Source of the DNA: Pseudopyrenochaeta lycopersici
Taxonomy: Eukaryota > Ascomycota > Dothideomycetes > Pleosporales > Pseudopyrenochaetaceae
Direction of reading: 5' to 3'
DNA length: 64,000 nt
Assembly: GCA_003313425.1 (NCBI GenBank)
Contig: NHZP01000005.1
Coordinates: 682,001 to 746,000 of the forward strand
Made by a program: the position numbers and the translations under genes. Shown here piece after piece: positions 47,788 to 59,159 of the stretch. How positions within the stretch are numbered: position 1 is the first letter of the stretch; the number at the start of each line of letters is the position of its first letter. The notes under the pieces were generated by a model. The model was not told the origin of the DNA and ran no database searches. It saw nothing but the letters and a program-made list of their open reading frames with translations.

Positions 47788-49695
47788 ATGACCAGTCGCA
47801 GGACTTTAGCGATAGCTACCGCGGCGCTATTGCTGCTGGTGGAGCTCTCGCCTTTGGTAGCTGCACACGGCGATGAGCACCATGGCGAGTCTATGGATAT
47901 GAGCGTGCATGACGGCCCGAGACCACAACCACAGGATGAGGGGCTGCCGCGATCTTATTGGAGTCTTTCCGAACATGCTTCGCTTATGCATTGGCACATT
48001 GCTTTCGAGGTTTTTGCCTGGGTATTAATACTACCAGTCAGTGAGTCTTTCAAGCTCCACATTCTCGTGACTGGACTGACCTCCTTCAGCTGTTATGCTG
48101 AGCATTGCGCGCTCGCGATTCACGCTATCTTCGCAATTGGCATTCCTTGCTACTAATGCCTTCGCGCTCATCCTTGGTCTCGTGTACAACCACAAGACTC
48201 CGGAGCTGTATGCGAATAACTCGCACAGCAAGATAGGATGGGCTATCACCTGGATCGCTTCTGCGTGGGCCTTCATGACTCTGATCCAGATCTACACTGG
48301 GCGATCTCGGGCACAGCGGATGGAATATGAGACGGCGCAGCCAGTGACTACAGAAAACATGGCCCGGTATCAGCGTGTGCACGATGAGGAGCTTTCGGAC
48401 CCATCAAGGTGGTCGGATGACTCTGGCCATGGCACGGAGCGGAACTCAGCCTCACTGTGTGGTCATTCTCAATCGCCTAGTGTGGAATCAGAGAACCATC
48501 AGTTCGCAGGTCCAACGCGCAGGTACACCCAGGATGACCTCGACTCTTTTGAAGATGACACAGAGAAGCGCGGCTTCCTGCAAGATGCCTCAGTGAACAA
48601 GTTCTTCTCGCGCAACATGGCGCGGTTCGCGGCTGGTCGAAGCCTGAAAGCCATCCGGTTTGTCTCCATAGTAATCGAGCGCACGATCCTCATTCAAGGT
48701 CTTGTTGCTATCATGAGTGGAACAGTCGTCTACGGCGGTATCGGAGTAAGTGTCCTGGAAAAGCTGACTCTGAAGGGGAACTGACGAGCTGAACAGAGAG
48801 GGGGAGCGGTTTTCAACGTCCTTGCCCATTACGTGAAAGGCGGAATCTTCTTCCTTTACGGTCTTCTCACACTCGGTCGATGGATGGGAGCATTTGCAGA
48901 CTTTGGATGGGCGTGGAACGTCAAACCTCCGAAGGAGGTCGTCGGTCGTCGGCGGGCGGCGCTACCTTCGGCAGAATTTACCGAATCCTTCGTCATCTGG
49001 CTTTACGGTGTCACCGACGTCTTCCTTGAACATTTGGCTGCATGGGGCGATGCATGGGCGCCGCAGGATTTGGAGCATGTTTCTATCTCTATACTGTTCT
49101 TTGGCGGGGGTCTGGTGAGTTATCGCGTACTAGGCGTCCCCAGTGCGACATTCACTAATCACCTTCCTAGTTGGGCATGATCATTGAATCGACAGCTATG
49201 AGACGATTACTGAGCAGCGCAATTGTTCCTACGCAGTCGCACCTTGACGATGGATCATGGCAGGAGCCGCGCCAGTGGCGCATGTCAATGAATCCGTTGC
49301 CTGCCCTTATTATCATGCTTCTTGGCAAGCTGATGAGTGGACATCATCAGGATTCGATGCTTTCGACGATGATCCATGGCCAGTGGGGCTCTATGTTTAT
49401 GGGTTTTGCACTCGCACGTGTACTCACTTACATCACCCTGTATATCTCGCCACCAACATCGTATCTACCGTCGCGACCCCCCACTGAGATTGTGGCTGCC
49501 TTCTGTCTTGTGGCCGGTGGAATCACATTCATGCTGAGCAATAAGGACACAGTTGCGGTGCTCGAGGGCTACAAGCTGGACGCCATGTTCACTTTCACAG
49601 TGACAATGGGGCTGACGGCCATGATCATGGCTTGGACCACCGTTTTGGTCGCCATTAAGGGCTGGGCCGTCCGTAAGGAGAGCAAGACTTGGTAA
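47788..49695 (+). CDS. ytp1: Ytp1-like multi-pass membrane protein
   Basis: Four exons, 47788-48040, 48090-48745, 48797-49114 and 49171-49695, code 583 residues. Ytp1 is a fungal integral membrane protein of unknown molecular function. A signal peptide (TLAIATAALLLLVELSPLVAAHG) is followed by a His/Asp-rich luminal stretch (HGDEHHGESMDMSVHD). The family's opening helices come next: SLMHWHIAFEVFAWVLILPV spliced to TVMLSIARSRF, then KTPELYANNSHSKIGWAITW. An acidic, Ser-rich loop of about 110 residues separates them from the C-terminal Ytp1 domain. That domain has KGGIFFLYGLLTLGRWMGAF, a DVFLEHLAAWGDAW segment, SILFFGGGLLGMIIEST and the final helices. Roughly nine to eleven spans can be seen. 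The introns are 49, 51 and 56 nt, and all phases restore conserved motifs. Confidence 0.92.
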
Positions 49696-50221
49696 GAGCC
49701 AGGTTAGCGTTTTGGCTTAGCACTCGTTTTTGGAGACGCCCTCCTGGTTCTTGTCGGCAGGCCTTCGGCACACGCTGCGGTCTCGTTGACGAGCACTCGA
49801 TAACGACTACCCCGGCACGATGACTCAACGATTCAATCCTTCTCTTTTCTATGACGTTATGGGTTCTGACTTTATGATACCACTGCGCTATACCCCTCTT
49901 CTAAGGAACTGCGACAGGTTAAGTTTGTTTTTAACATTTATACCAGGTGGAAGTAATAATTCTAATGGGGATTTTGTTGCATGTGAGGCTTCGCTGGCGG
50001 AATGCTCATGCGTGGTATCGATAGTATATGATGAAGCTGGGGAAATGGTGGCTGGCAGAATCGGTGATCTAGATCAGTAGTGGTAGTAAGGAGCCGAGTT
50101 ATATATCAATTCAGCTTTCAGATGAATACTCGGAAGACGCAGACGTACATTCATGCTCCTTTGGGTATCTCGTTATAAATGAATTGCTCAGACTCGCCAT
50201 CATCCCACATGCTCTTGTACG
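49696..50221. terminator. Tail-to-tail 3' region, YTP1 / DAM1
   Basis: 526 bp between converging stop codons; no gene seen. An open frame at 49820-50080 has no features. Confidence 0.4.
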
Positions 50222-50987
50222 CTACAAGCCTCCGCGCGTCCCCCGGCCTCTTCCGGTACCCCTCGCAATCCCACTGCCACCTCTTGCTCCTCTCGTCGCA
50301 CCTCCACGCGTGGGAATGCCGCCACCACGTCCTCCTGCTCGGGGAATACCACCTCTTCCTCTCGGTGCGCCTGACGTCTTCGATGCTGGCGCCGGTGTCT
50401 GCGGGTTCTGAAACTTGGACGACATCTTACTACTGGGCGGATTGTCGACGAATGAAGTATCGGTCGTAAGGAAAGTGGCCTCCATGTCGTCCGGGCCTTG
50501 AGAGCGATTCAGGGTTGCAGCCCCAAGGTCCGGGTAATTCTGCGGTCTCTTGAAGGACTCGGCAATCGGTGCCTACAGCACGACAGTCAGCTCCGTTCCA
50601 TCATGCCCAAACTCGCCCTTCACCACGTCTAACCACTCAGCATACCTCAGGAAAGTCCACGCAGAAAGCATTCATGTTCATCCCATACAGAAAGCCCGCA
50701 AAGCTCTCGGAGAAGCGTGCCAGGGATTCATGCATCAGCTGCAGAGCCATGAAGTTCTGCTCGAGGTCTGCCATGGCATCACTGAGCTCGGCGAAGCCGT
50801 CTTGAAGGCCTTCGAGCGCATTTCCTCCTGATGCGGATGCGCCGCGACCACGTTGGGCAGAGTCGCGCAGAGATGAGCGGGAACTCGCACGCAGCGGTGT
50901 CACCGGTCTCGAGCGGGAGAGCGGTGATTTGGAGCGTGTCCGACGATTTGAACTGGGAGGAGAGCGCGTTGGGGTAGTCGACGACAT
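50222..50987 (-). CDS. dam1: DASH complex subunit Dam1
   Basis: Two exons, 50646-50987 and 50222-50572, joined over a 73-nt intron code 230 residues. Dam1 is part of the DASH/Dam1 ring that couples kinetochores to microtubule plus ends and is controlled by Aurora B. The N-terminus is Ser/Arg/Pro-rich with several RxS-type sites (RSKSPLSRSRP). The conserved Dam1 domain (about 55-115) reads LQDGFAELSDAMADLEQNFM and then LMHESLARFSESFAGFLYGM with NMNAFCVDFPE. The second exon adds APIAESFKRPQNY, which is also family-like. The last 50 residues are an unusual Arg/Gly-rich tail with RGRGG, RAGGRGGG and GRGRGTRGGL. Overall length is well below that of budding yeast Dam1. The start is the first ATG in frame. 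The gene diverges from the CRAL-TRIO gene. Confidence 0.93.
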
Positions 50988-51469
50988 GATGTGGTGCGTG
51001 CACGTCAATTGACAGCTGGAAACCGTCGAGAAGCGTGTCTACGCGTGCTAATCCGGCCGAGTCGCGTTACTTGAGTGCCAGTTGGCGGCGCGATTGTGGA
51101 AAGAGGGTGAATCGCCATGTAAACAAGCCGCGGGTGGACATCTGGTAGCCCCACACCCGGAAGTGGACGCTAGGGTAGAATGGTCGCATATGACGAACTC
51201 GCCCCCTCCGCCTCGTTTCCGCCTCGTCGTCCGGCTGCGAGATTATACAAACTGCGGCTTGAACTGCAGCACGCCTCTCTTGCTTGGCAAAATTGCGCCT
51301 GAATCCCTGGTATCGAGGTATTCAGGTACCCTGGCACCTCTGCGCCGGCGCAAAACGATCCACTGCGCCCCTCCGACCTAGCCGGTAGCGACAACACACC
51401 CCGTTGGATCGTCAGCAGGCGCGCAGTTACTGTGCATTCTTAATTTAAGGCTGAGCTTGCCTTTTATTC
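50988..51469. promoter_or_regulatory. Divergent promoter region, DAM1 / CRAL-TRIO
   Basis: 482 bp between divergent starts. No specific site or gene is assigned. Confidence 0.4.
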
Positions 51470-53338
51470 ATGTCCCTCCGCGTACAGCCGCTCAAGAGAC
51501 TATTACAACCACACCATCGGCCCTCTGCACATTTTTCCAAGGCGCATCCTAGACGTCCCCGCTCACATCAAGCCGCCTGCTTCGACTCTTGCGCAGACAA
51601 GGGACGTCATTGGGCGCGCAACACCGCGGCGGCCTCATATAAATTTAAAACGAGTGGAACAGGACTCTGGGCTGTTACCATAGTCTCTGGCATTGCAATC
51701 GGCGGCGCGCTACTCGTACCGCTTGTGACGAGCGCTCCTGTACAGAAGAGCAGAGAGCAGGCATCTTCGGCGGGTTTCAACGTCACCGACCTCACAGACT
51801 CATACCTTATCATGGCGCCGAACACTCCACCAGGACGGCCAGGGACACTCACGCCCGAGGAAGAGAGGAAACTGCGCGAGCTATGGGCAATGACAATGAA
51901 GGTGTTTGGGGTGGAATCTTCGAGGGACTCGCTTGACGAGGCCAATGGCGTAAATACTCCGGCGTCAGCACCAGCGCCAGCAAGCGAAACGCCAACAGAG
52001 AAGGATGGGAAAAAGGACAAGAAGAAGAGCCGGTTGAATGTCTTTCGCCGCCATAAGGGCGAGAAGGATGCAGATGCAACCCCTGCGTCGGGAAACTCCA
52101 CTCCATCAGACATCAGCTCGTTGTCGATATCCGCCGAGGACGACAAGTTTGGTCAGACCGCAGACTTCAAGGCTGCAATAGCAAACACGGCGCCCGAAGA
52201 GCTGCGGAGGGCTTTCTGGAGCATGGTCAAGCATGATCACCCGGACGCGCTGCTTCTCCGGTTCCTGCGCGCAAGGAAATGGGATGTGGAGAAGGCGCTC
52301 ATCATGATGGTCTCGACAATGCACTGGAGATTAGACGAAATGCATGTCGACGATGACATTGTCAAAACGGGCGAGTTGGCGGCGGCACAGATTAAGGATG
52401 CCGACCCAAAAGCCAAGAAGAATGCCGAAGACTTCCTGGCGCAGCTACGGATGGGCAAGAGTTTTCTCCATGGCCTTGACAGTGAGGGAAGACCAATGTG
52501 TTACGTTCGCGCAAGATTGCACAAAGCAGGCGAGCAGACAGAAGAGAGCTTAGAACGCTTCACCGTCTACACTATCGAGACGGCGCGAATGCTCTTGAGG
52601 CCACCAATTGACACTGCAGTAAGTTTTACTACCTTTATCGTTCATCGTCTTCTTTCAACCAAGCTTCGATTCCAGCACTAACAAATGTTGCAGACAATCG
52701 TCTTTGATATGACCGACTTCTCCATGGCCAACATGGACTACACTCCCGTTAAATTCATGATCAAGTGCTTCGAAGCAAACTACCCCGAATCTCTGGGCAC
52801 AGTGCTCGTTTACAAAGCCCCTTGGGTTTTCAACGCCATCTGGAGTATCATCCGTGGATGGCTCGATCCCGTTGTTGCCGGGAAAGTGCATTTTGCAAGG
52901 AACATTGACGAGCTTTCCAACTTCGTTCCCAAGTCGCAGATCCCCATTGAACTCGGCGGCGAGGAAAAGTGGGAGTACAAGTACCCCGAGCCTGTTGCTG
53001 GCGAGAATGACAAGATGGCGGAAGAGAAGCCTAGGGAGGAACTGCAGGGGCAAAGGGCAGAGATTGTGAAGAAGTACGAGTCGGCCGTCTCTGAGTGGGT
53101 ACGTTCAGGCGACGCAGGAAAGAGCTTAGAAGAGAGGCGAAATGAGAGAGACGCCTTGGCGGAGGAGCTGAGACAAAATTACTGGAAGCTGGATCCGTAT
53201 GTCAGAGCGCGCACGTTGTACGATCGCATGGGCGTCATTCATGATGGAGGGAAGCTAACCTTCTATGACGAGCCGAAGAAGGAGAGTGTTGCGCCTGCGA
53301 AGCCTGTGGTGGAGACGAGCGCCGACGACCTTGACTAG
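51470..53338 (+). CDS. CRAL-TRIO (Sec14-like) lipid-transfer protein
   Basis: Two exons, 51470-52618 and 52694-53338, joined over a 75-nt intron code 597 residues from the first ATG. Sec14-like proteins exchange phosphatidylinositol and other lipids between membranes. The CRAL-TRIO N-terminal helices contain HPDALLLRFLRARKWDVEKA (about 260-280). The lipid pocket starts at GKSFLHGLDSEGRPMCYVRA and continues across the splice into TIVFDMTDFSMANMDYTPVK, then NYPESLGTVLVYKAPWVFNA and the gate-helix region. A charged tail of about 100 residues follows. A Lys/Ala/Pro-rich linker (about 150-210) precedes the domain. The first 114 residues are odd: a basic, arginine-rich leader, then a hydrophobic stretch GLWAVTIVSGIAIGGALLVP at 65-84. 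Initiation at the inner ATG (51812, MAPNTPPGRPG) would give a soluble 483-residue protein of more usual form. Both starts remain possible. Confidence 0.88.
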
Positions 53339-53775
53339 AGGTCTGAGAATGCTCTTGTGAGGACGCGGAATATTTACTATATCTCTTGCATCAAAGGTCT
53401 CCCTGCAAGCCCAATAGGCTGGCATGTTATAGCATTGTGTCTGGGTGTTTGGCACAGCATGGATAAGTTCCAGCGTGCATATTGCTTTATACGTACATAG
53501 CAACTAATCCTACCCTATCTCCAGTGCACAGCTTTGCTCAAACATATATCTTCGTCTTTTGCTCTGTATTTTAGTCTTTCCAATGCCTACTGGTTTAGAG
53601 AAGCTAGGCCACAGCAGTACACGCAAATTGTGGAAGCGTTGAAGATGAGGATAAATTTTCCCGTCAAAGTGGCCGTGAATGCAACGCCTGTCCTGATGCT
53701 ATACATGGCTGTTGTACAAAGGTATAGATATACAGCTGCCACCACGAAAGGTATTCTCCTTATGTGCACACCAGT
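53339..53775. terminator. Tail-to-tail 3' region, CRAL-TRIO / uS2m
   Basis: 437 bp between converging stop codons. It contains A/T-rich stretches suited to polyadenylation and no gene. Confidence 0.4.
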
Positions 53776-55102
53776 CTATGAGGAAAACTTAATGTCCCTG
53801 CCTTCTCTTGTGCGGTGGCTCTCATGGTTGTTAACCTCGTCGAGCTTGTCAGCCATCCCATCCACATCGCCAAAGCTTTCATTGAAGTCTGCTGCAGGAT
53901 TTTTGCTGCCGGTATTCAGATCCACAGAGTCCTTCTTGCTCCTTCGTGACCTTGCTGATTCATCGCTCGCGTCGACTTCGGTGCTGTCAACATCGTCTGA
54001 CTCGGGCAACACTAGATCCTTGGCCGGTCGATAGGTGATTTCGCCTTTGGCAGCGGCGGTGAGGCGCTGCTTTTGGCCAGCCTCGCCTGCTCGTCCTAGG
54101 ACACCGGCAATGACTTGAATGCAGCGGAGACTGTACTAGGTAAGCAAGATGGGCAGTAGGAGCTTGGACATGTATCAAACCTGTCATCATTGGCTGGAAT
54201 GGGGTAGGTAACCCATGTGGGGTCTGCATTTGTGTCGATGACACCAATGGTGGGGATATTGTTCAACGCACACTCGTGCAGCAGAACATAGTTCTCAAGA
54301 GGGTTCATGCAAACAACAAGATCTGGTCGTAAGACGGGCCGGTCGTAGAGCTGCTCCTCAAAGCCTGGGACGTCCTCATCCAGCTCATTGACCACTTTGG
54401 TTCGGCATCGGCCCAAAATTTGCTGCCCATTGGTGATGCTTCCGGGGATCCAGCGCTCGAACAGGTGGTAACCTTTGGCCAGCTCGGCGGCTCGTGCCAC
54501 AGCCCGGTCTTGTCCCTCGCGTGTGCCAACGAAAAGCACCATACCCCCTCTTCGCGCGACTTCCTGTACTACCTTGGCGGCTCGTCGCAAGTGGGCAGCA
54601 GTGACTTCGAGCGAGATGATGTGAACGCCTTGTCTGATACCGTGAATGTAGCGTGCGTTGGCGGGGTTCCAGAGCGACGTGACATGGCCCTGATGGGCCT
54701 CGGAAGCAAGAAGAAGCTCAAGGGTAACATCGGCGGGCGAGGGAGGATGGTTGAGGAGAGTGTGCGGCTGGTAGTGTGGGCTGACGTCGGTCCCAAGCTT
54801 GCCCATCTGCTTCGCTGCAGGCGGTCAATTGGCGTTCAAGCCATTCAGGAGCACCTGACATACACTGCTGCTTGTACATGTGGTACTGCTCCGCGACATT
54901 GTCTGAGATTGACAGACTCGACGCCTGCGATTGGGCGTCCAAGTGGTCGCTGGCAGGTGTTTGCGAGGAAAGGAATCTTGTGAGCGGGCGTGGAGAGTGT
55001 CTAGCGAGTGCCCGCGGGCCTAAGCAATTGGTTAGCTGGAGGCGATTCGTTTGCGGGAGAGCAGGGCTTACAGCAGCGCGCGGCAGTGCTTCGTATGATC
55101 AT
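53776..55102 (-). CDS. mrp4: Mitochondrial small-subunit ribosomal protein uS2m
   Basis: Four exons, 55072-55102, 54864-55019, 54181-54814 and 53776-54130, code 391 residues, close to yeast Mrp4. The protein is the S2 component of the mitochondrial small ribosomal subunit. The reconstructed start MIIRSTAARCCPRALARHSP and the following PLTRFLSSQTP form a typical arginine-rich matrix presequence, which supports the two upstream exons. The uS2 core begins KQMGKLGTDVSPHYQPHTLL. It continues with NPANARYIHGIRQGVHIISL, the GGMVLFVGTREGQDRAVARA nucleotide-like loop, RWIPGSITNGQQIL, and the signature DLVVCMNPLENYVLLHECAL with IPTIGVIDTNADPTWVTYPI. After the core, an acidic Ser/Asp-rich tail of about 85 residues extends the C-terminus. 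The introns are 52, 49 and 50 nt. The gene is divergent from WC-1. Confidence 0.92.
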
Positions 55103-55838
55103 GATGCTGGTCGTGGAGGATTTGGCGCCTGGGGTGCCAAAATCTCGCGATGGTATGCATGCCAAGCACCGTTCGGCGCTAACGGCATTCAGGAAAGGGT
55201 CCGTGCAGAGAGGTCGCTGGATGGATCGCCGTGTCCGTCGTCTCAGGGTTGGAGAGCGAAGGGCAGGCGGGCAGCCGCTGACGGTGCTCAGCAGGGCCCT
55301 GGGAGCCACTGCATTAAGGCGTCATAGGAGAAAGTCGGGCGCTGCGTGAGGCTCGGCACGGCGTGTCGGTCACATGTGGGCCTTCTGTCATGCCTTCCGG
55401 GCAAGAACATGGCAAATCCACAAGTCGATGCACAAAGGCATGGCTAGTCCAGCCGCCTCTTCACCCCACCCTGCTCGTCTGTCGGTGTCGGTGTCGGTGT
55501 CTCTGCAAGCCTCCATGCTTCGAGCCACTGCATGCTCTCGCTGTATAGCGCCAACAACGCGGCTTTTCCTTGGCTGCTAGTCCATTCATCGCGCGCCCAC
55601 CCCTCGCACTTCGCAGCGAGCCAGACACGCTCTCAGTTGTCCACTGCAAACAAGCTGCAGACTCAATTCTCGCTGCTACCACAACGCTTCGTCTCTCGAC
55701 CGCCGCCCCTAAGCGCGACAGCGTACTGTCCCCGCCTGCGGGCGTATGCGAACCCTCCATGCCCGCACATCCATACCCACAGATCCTGTTCGCAACCACG
55801 GAGCTCGCAAGAGCACCATAGCCCCCCCCGTAGCCACC
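55103..55838. promoter_or_regulatory. Divergent promoter and leader, uS2m / WC-1
   Basis: 736 bp between divergent starts. A hexanucleotide-like run (three TCGGTG units) lies at about 55482-55501. Pyrimidine-rich sequence follows. An ATG at 55746, in frame with WC-1, would add 31 residues, but the ATG at 55839 sits in the stronger context gccaccATGa. Confidence 0.5.
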
Positions 55839-58800
55839 ATGAACACCTACCCCTACCCGGCACGCCCTTTTGCCGGAGCCAGCAACGGGCGCAGCGCCAT
55901 GGACATGTCTGGAGACGCCATGACTTCCTTCGACATGGGCGAAGGCCAGTCACTCGATTCCATCGTTGCCCAGAACGACAAAGAGAACAGGCGGCGGAGC
56001 ATGCCCGTCTACGCGAGGCCCTCGCAGATGCACATGGGCAGTCCAGACACACGGAGACTATCCATGATGAATTTTGGTGAGCCGCATGGCGCCAACGTCG
56101 ACGGCTTCCAGTTTGACATGACAGCCCCTCCTGGCATTCAAGGCATCATGCGCAACAACACCGCCTTTCCAGGAACAGGCGAGAGGGGCCCTACCGCCGA
56201 TCTCGCCATCACCACTCAGTTCCAAAGCCAAGATTCGCCCTACTCCACCATGGCTGCTCCCGGCTCTGCGTATGCCTCACCCATGGTCCAGAAGGGCGCC
56301 CTCGACCTAGACATGACCCCCTATTCAAACGGCTTGTCAATGCCCTTGGATATGGATGACTCGCTCAATATGATGCCGTCTGATATGACCATGTTCCCGA
56401 ATACCCAATTTAACTCTCCCATGCTAGAGTCCCCGATCAACCCAGAATTTGTTGGACACACACCCGCTACCCCGCAGGACAACGACGTGCCTATCATGCA
56501 GCGTCCCGACCAATTCAAGCAACAGTCGATGAGCAACACCCCAGAGGCTCGATCGGGCGCATCAAGCTTTCCCAGTCGAACCAACAGCCAGGACCAGAAC
56601 AGTCTCCGTTCCAACTCAAGACCAGAGAGCGAGCAGCGTTCCTCTAATAGCGTTCCAACGCGCATGAGTCTGGCATCGCTGAAGCATCAGCAACCCATAG
56701 CATTGGACCCAGCACAGGACTTATCCAAGGAGACCATCAACCAACAGCTCAGTCATTTCAAACAACTCCCGTGGGTTGCGCCCGCCGGCGGATTCCCTTC
56801 TACCATGCACTCGAATCCTCATATGAAAACACAATTCAAGAACGCCTACTCCTCGACTGGCTTCGACATGCTCGGTGTACTGGTGTGTTCCGCTGTATAT
56901 CGGTTATTTGACCTCAAGAGCTAACCTGACTCAGATGCGAGTAGCTACCAGGCCTGATCCTCAGGTGGACATTGGTTCTGTGGATCTGTCGTGTGCCTTC
57001 GTCGTATGTGACGCTGAAATGGACGATATTCCGATTGTGTACTGCTCAGAGAACTTCGAGCGTCTCACTGGCTACACCAGGCATATGATCCTCGGAAGAA
57101 ATTGCCGCTTCCTTCAGTCACCCGACGGGAAAGTCGAGTCCGGCGTCAAGCGCAATTACGTTGACGATGATTCTGTCCTGTATCTGAAGAACATGATCGA
57201 GAGTCGATCAGAAGCACAAATCAGCTTGATTAATTACAGGAGGGGTGGTCAACCGTTTATGAATCTTCTCACCATGATTCCGATTGCATGGGAGCCAGGT
57301 GGTCCCATGAAATTCTTCGTCGGCTTCCAGGTCGACCTTGTGGAGCAGCCGGGGGCAATGACAAACAAGAACTCAGGTGAGTTGTCTTGAGTTGTCGTCT
57401 TGCTGGACGCGTTGACTAACGTTGTGGTAGATGGGTCCTATAGAGTGAATTATCAGCGGGGGATGTCGATACCCAGCTATGTTTTCAACGACCACCACAA
57501 GCCGCAGCCTGATCAGGGTCAAACTATCTCCAAGGACGAAGTTTCTAATGTGCTTGCCTCGTACAGCGGGTCCGGAGACTCGGAAATGACGAGACGTATC
57601 TGGGATAAGGTCCTACTCGAGAACAGCGACGACGTGGTTCACGTACTATCCCTTAAAGGTCTGTTCCTGTACTTGTCACCGGCGAGTAACAGAATCTTGG
57701 AGTACGATCCCAGCGAGCTGGTCGGCACAGCATTGTCGTCAGTTTGCCATCCTAGCGACATTGTGCCTGTCACGAGGGAGTTAAAGGAGACGACAAATGG
57801 TGCATCAGTCGACGTAGTTTTCCGGATCCGTCGAAAGAGGAGCGGATATATGTGGTTCGAGGGTCATGGCTCGTTACATACTGAGCAGGGCAAAGGTCGC
57901 AAATGCATAATCCTCGTTGGTCGCGAACGCCCGGTGTACACACTCAGCAAGGCAATAGTGCGCGAATCTGGCGGTGTTGGCGACAATGAGCTATGGACGA
58001 AGATGTCCACATCCGGCATGTTCCTCTTCGTCTCATCGAATGTGCGGCAGCTACTTGATAAGCAGCCCGAAGACCTCATCGGTACTAGCATCCAAGCGCT
58101 TATGCGGGCGGACTCCAAAATCAACTTTGGACGCATTTTAGAGCTCGCAAGAGGAGGAAGGAAAGGCGAAGTAAAGCATGAGATGATCAACAAAAGGGGT
58201 CAAGTGCTTCAAGCCTTCACTACAATATATCCAGGGGATGCAATCGAAGGCCAAAAACCGACCTTCGTAGTTGGCCAGACGCGACTACTGAAGTATTCCA
58301 GGAACAGCAACCCCAGCCGCCCGTCCATGTACACGAATAACAGCAAAGAGCGAGATTCCATCCACTCGGCAAATACTCAGTATTCTGGAGGGTCTCCCTT
58401 AGCGGGGTCATTGACTGGTAACACTGGGTCTAGCACTCCAATGACAGCAGTAACTAATCCTCTATTTGTCACCACTGAGGAAGCTCCGCCGACTTTTGCT
58501 GGTCACAATGGGTTGCGACTTGGACACCAAGATCAGAGTCTCGCCTCAGATGACAACGTATTTGACGAGCTAAAAACAACGCGGAGTACCAGTTGGCAGT
58601 ACGAGCTGCGACAGATGGAGAAGCGAAATCGATACCTGGCCGAGGAAGTGCAAAGCTTACTTGCAGCCAAGAAAAAGAGGAAACGAAGAAAGGGTGCGGG
58701 CCAACTGCAGAAGGATTGCGCGAATTGTCACACGCGAACGACGCCCGAGTGGCGAAGAGGACCATCGGGCAATCGGGACCTGTGTAATTCTTGTGGCTTA

Positions 58801-59159
58801 CGATGGGCCAAGCAGGTGCGCTACCGGTGCCGTGATATTTATCAGAACTTGAACTAACGTCTTACCACTCGCAGCAAGGTCGAGTATCTCCGAGGACTAA
58901 CTCGGCCGCAAGCGATAAGAGCAAAAAGAGTACTTCGCCACGGCATACTCAGAGCCACCAGCCCATCCTACCACATGTTGTCCCTGAGGCAGGGCCACAA
59001 TCGTCTACTCCCTCTACCCATGCGCAGCCACCCAAAAGGTCACCCCAGCATGGCAGCATTAGCGAAGCTCACGCTACGAAAGCGGCACGAACAGAAGTCG
59101 CTGCCTCACAAGGTTTTATACCTCCGCCTATGATTGATGAAGGGACGGAGCCAGAGTAA
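55839..59159 (+). CDS. wc-1: White Collar-1 blue-light receptor / GATA transcription factor
   Basis: Four exons, 55839-56882, 56935-57376, 57431-58815 and 58875-59159, code 1051 residues. WC-1 binds FAD, senses blue light through a LOV domain and, with WC-2, activates light-regulated and clock genes in the nucleus. The N-terminal 320 residues are Met/Ser/Pro/Gln-rich and disordered, without the long polyglutamine run of Neurospora. The LOV domain (about 355-480) has GRNCRFLQ with the photoactive cysteine C405, then LINYRRGGQPFMNLLTMIPI. Two further PAS domains follow (about 560-680 and 690-800). A basic nuclear-localisation-type run KKKRKRRK lies just before the zinc finger. The finger is C-X2-C-X18-C-X2-C (C925, C928, C947, C950), with the TTPEWRRGPSG core. 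The third intron falls directly after GLRWAKQ, and the next exon continues with family-like GRVSPRTN. The introns are 52, 54 and 59 nt. Confidence 0.96.

Noticed and set aside
58879..59135. Alternative last-exon frame of WC-1
   Set aside because: The frame from the second AG is open, but the first acceptor gives QGRVSPRTN, which matches the known WC-1 continuation after the zinc finger.
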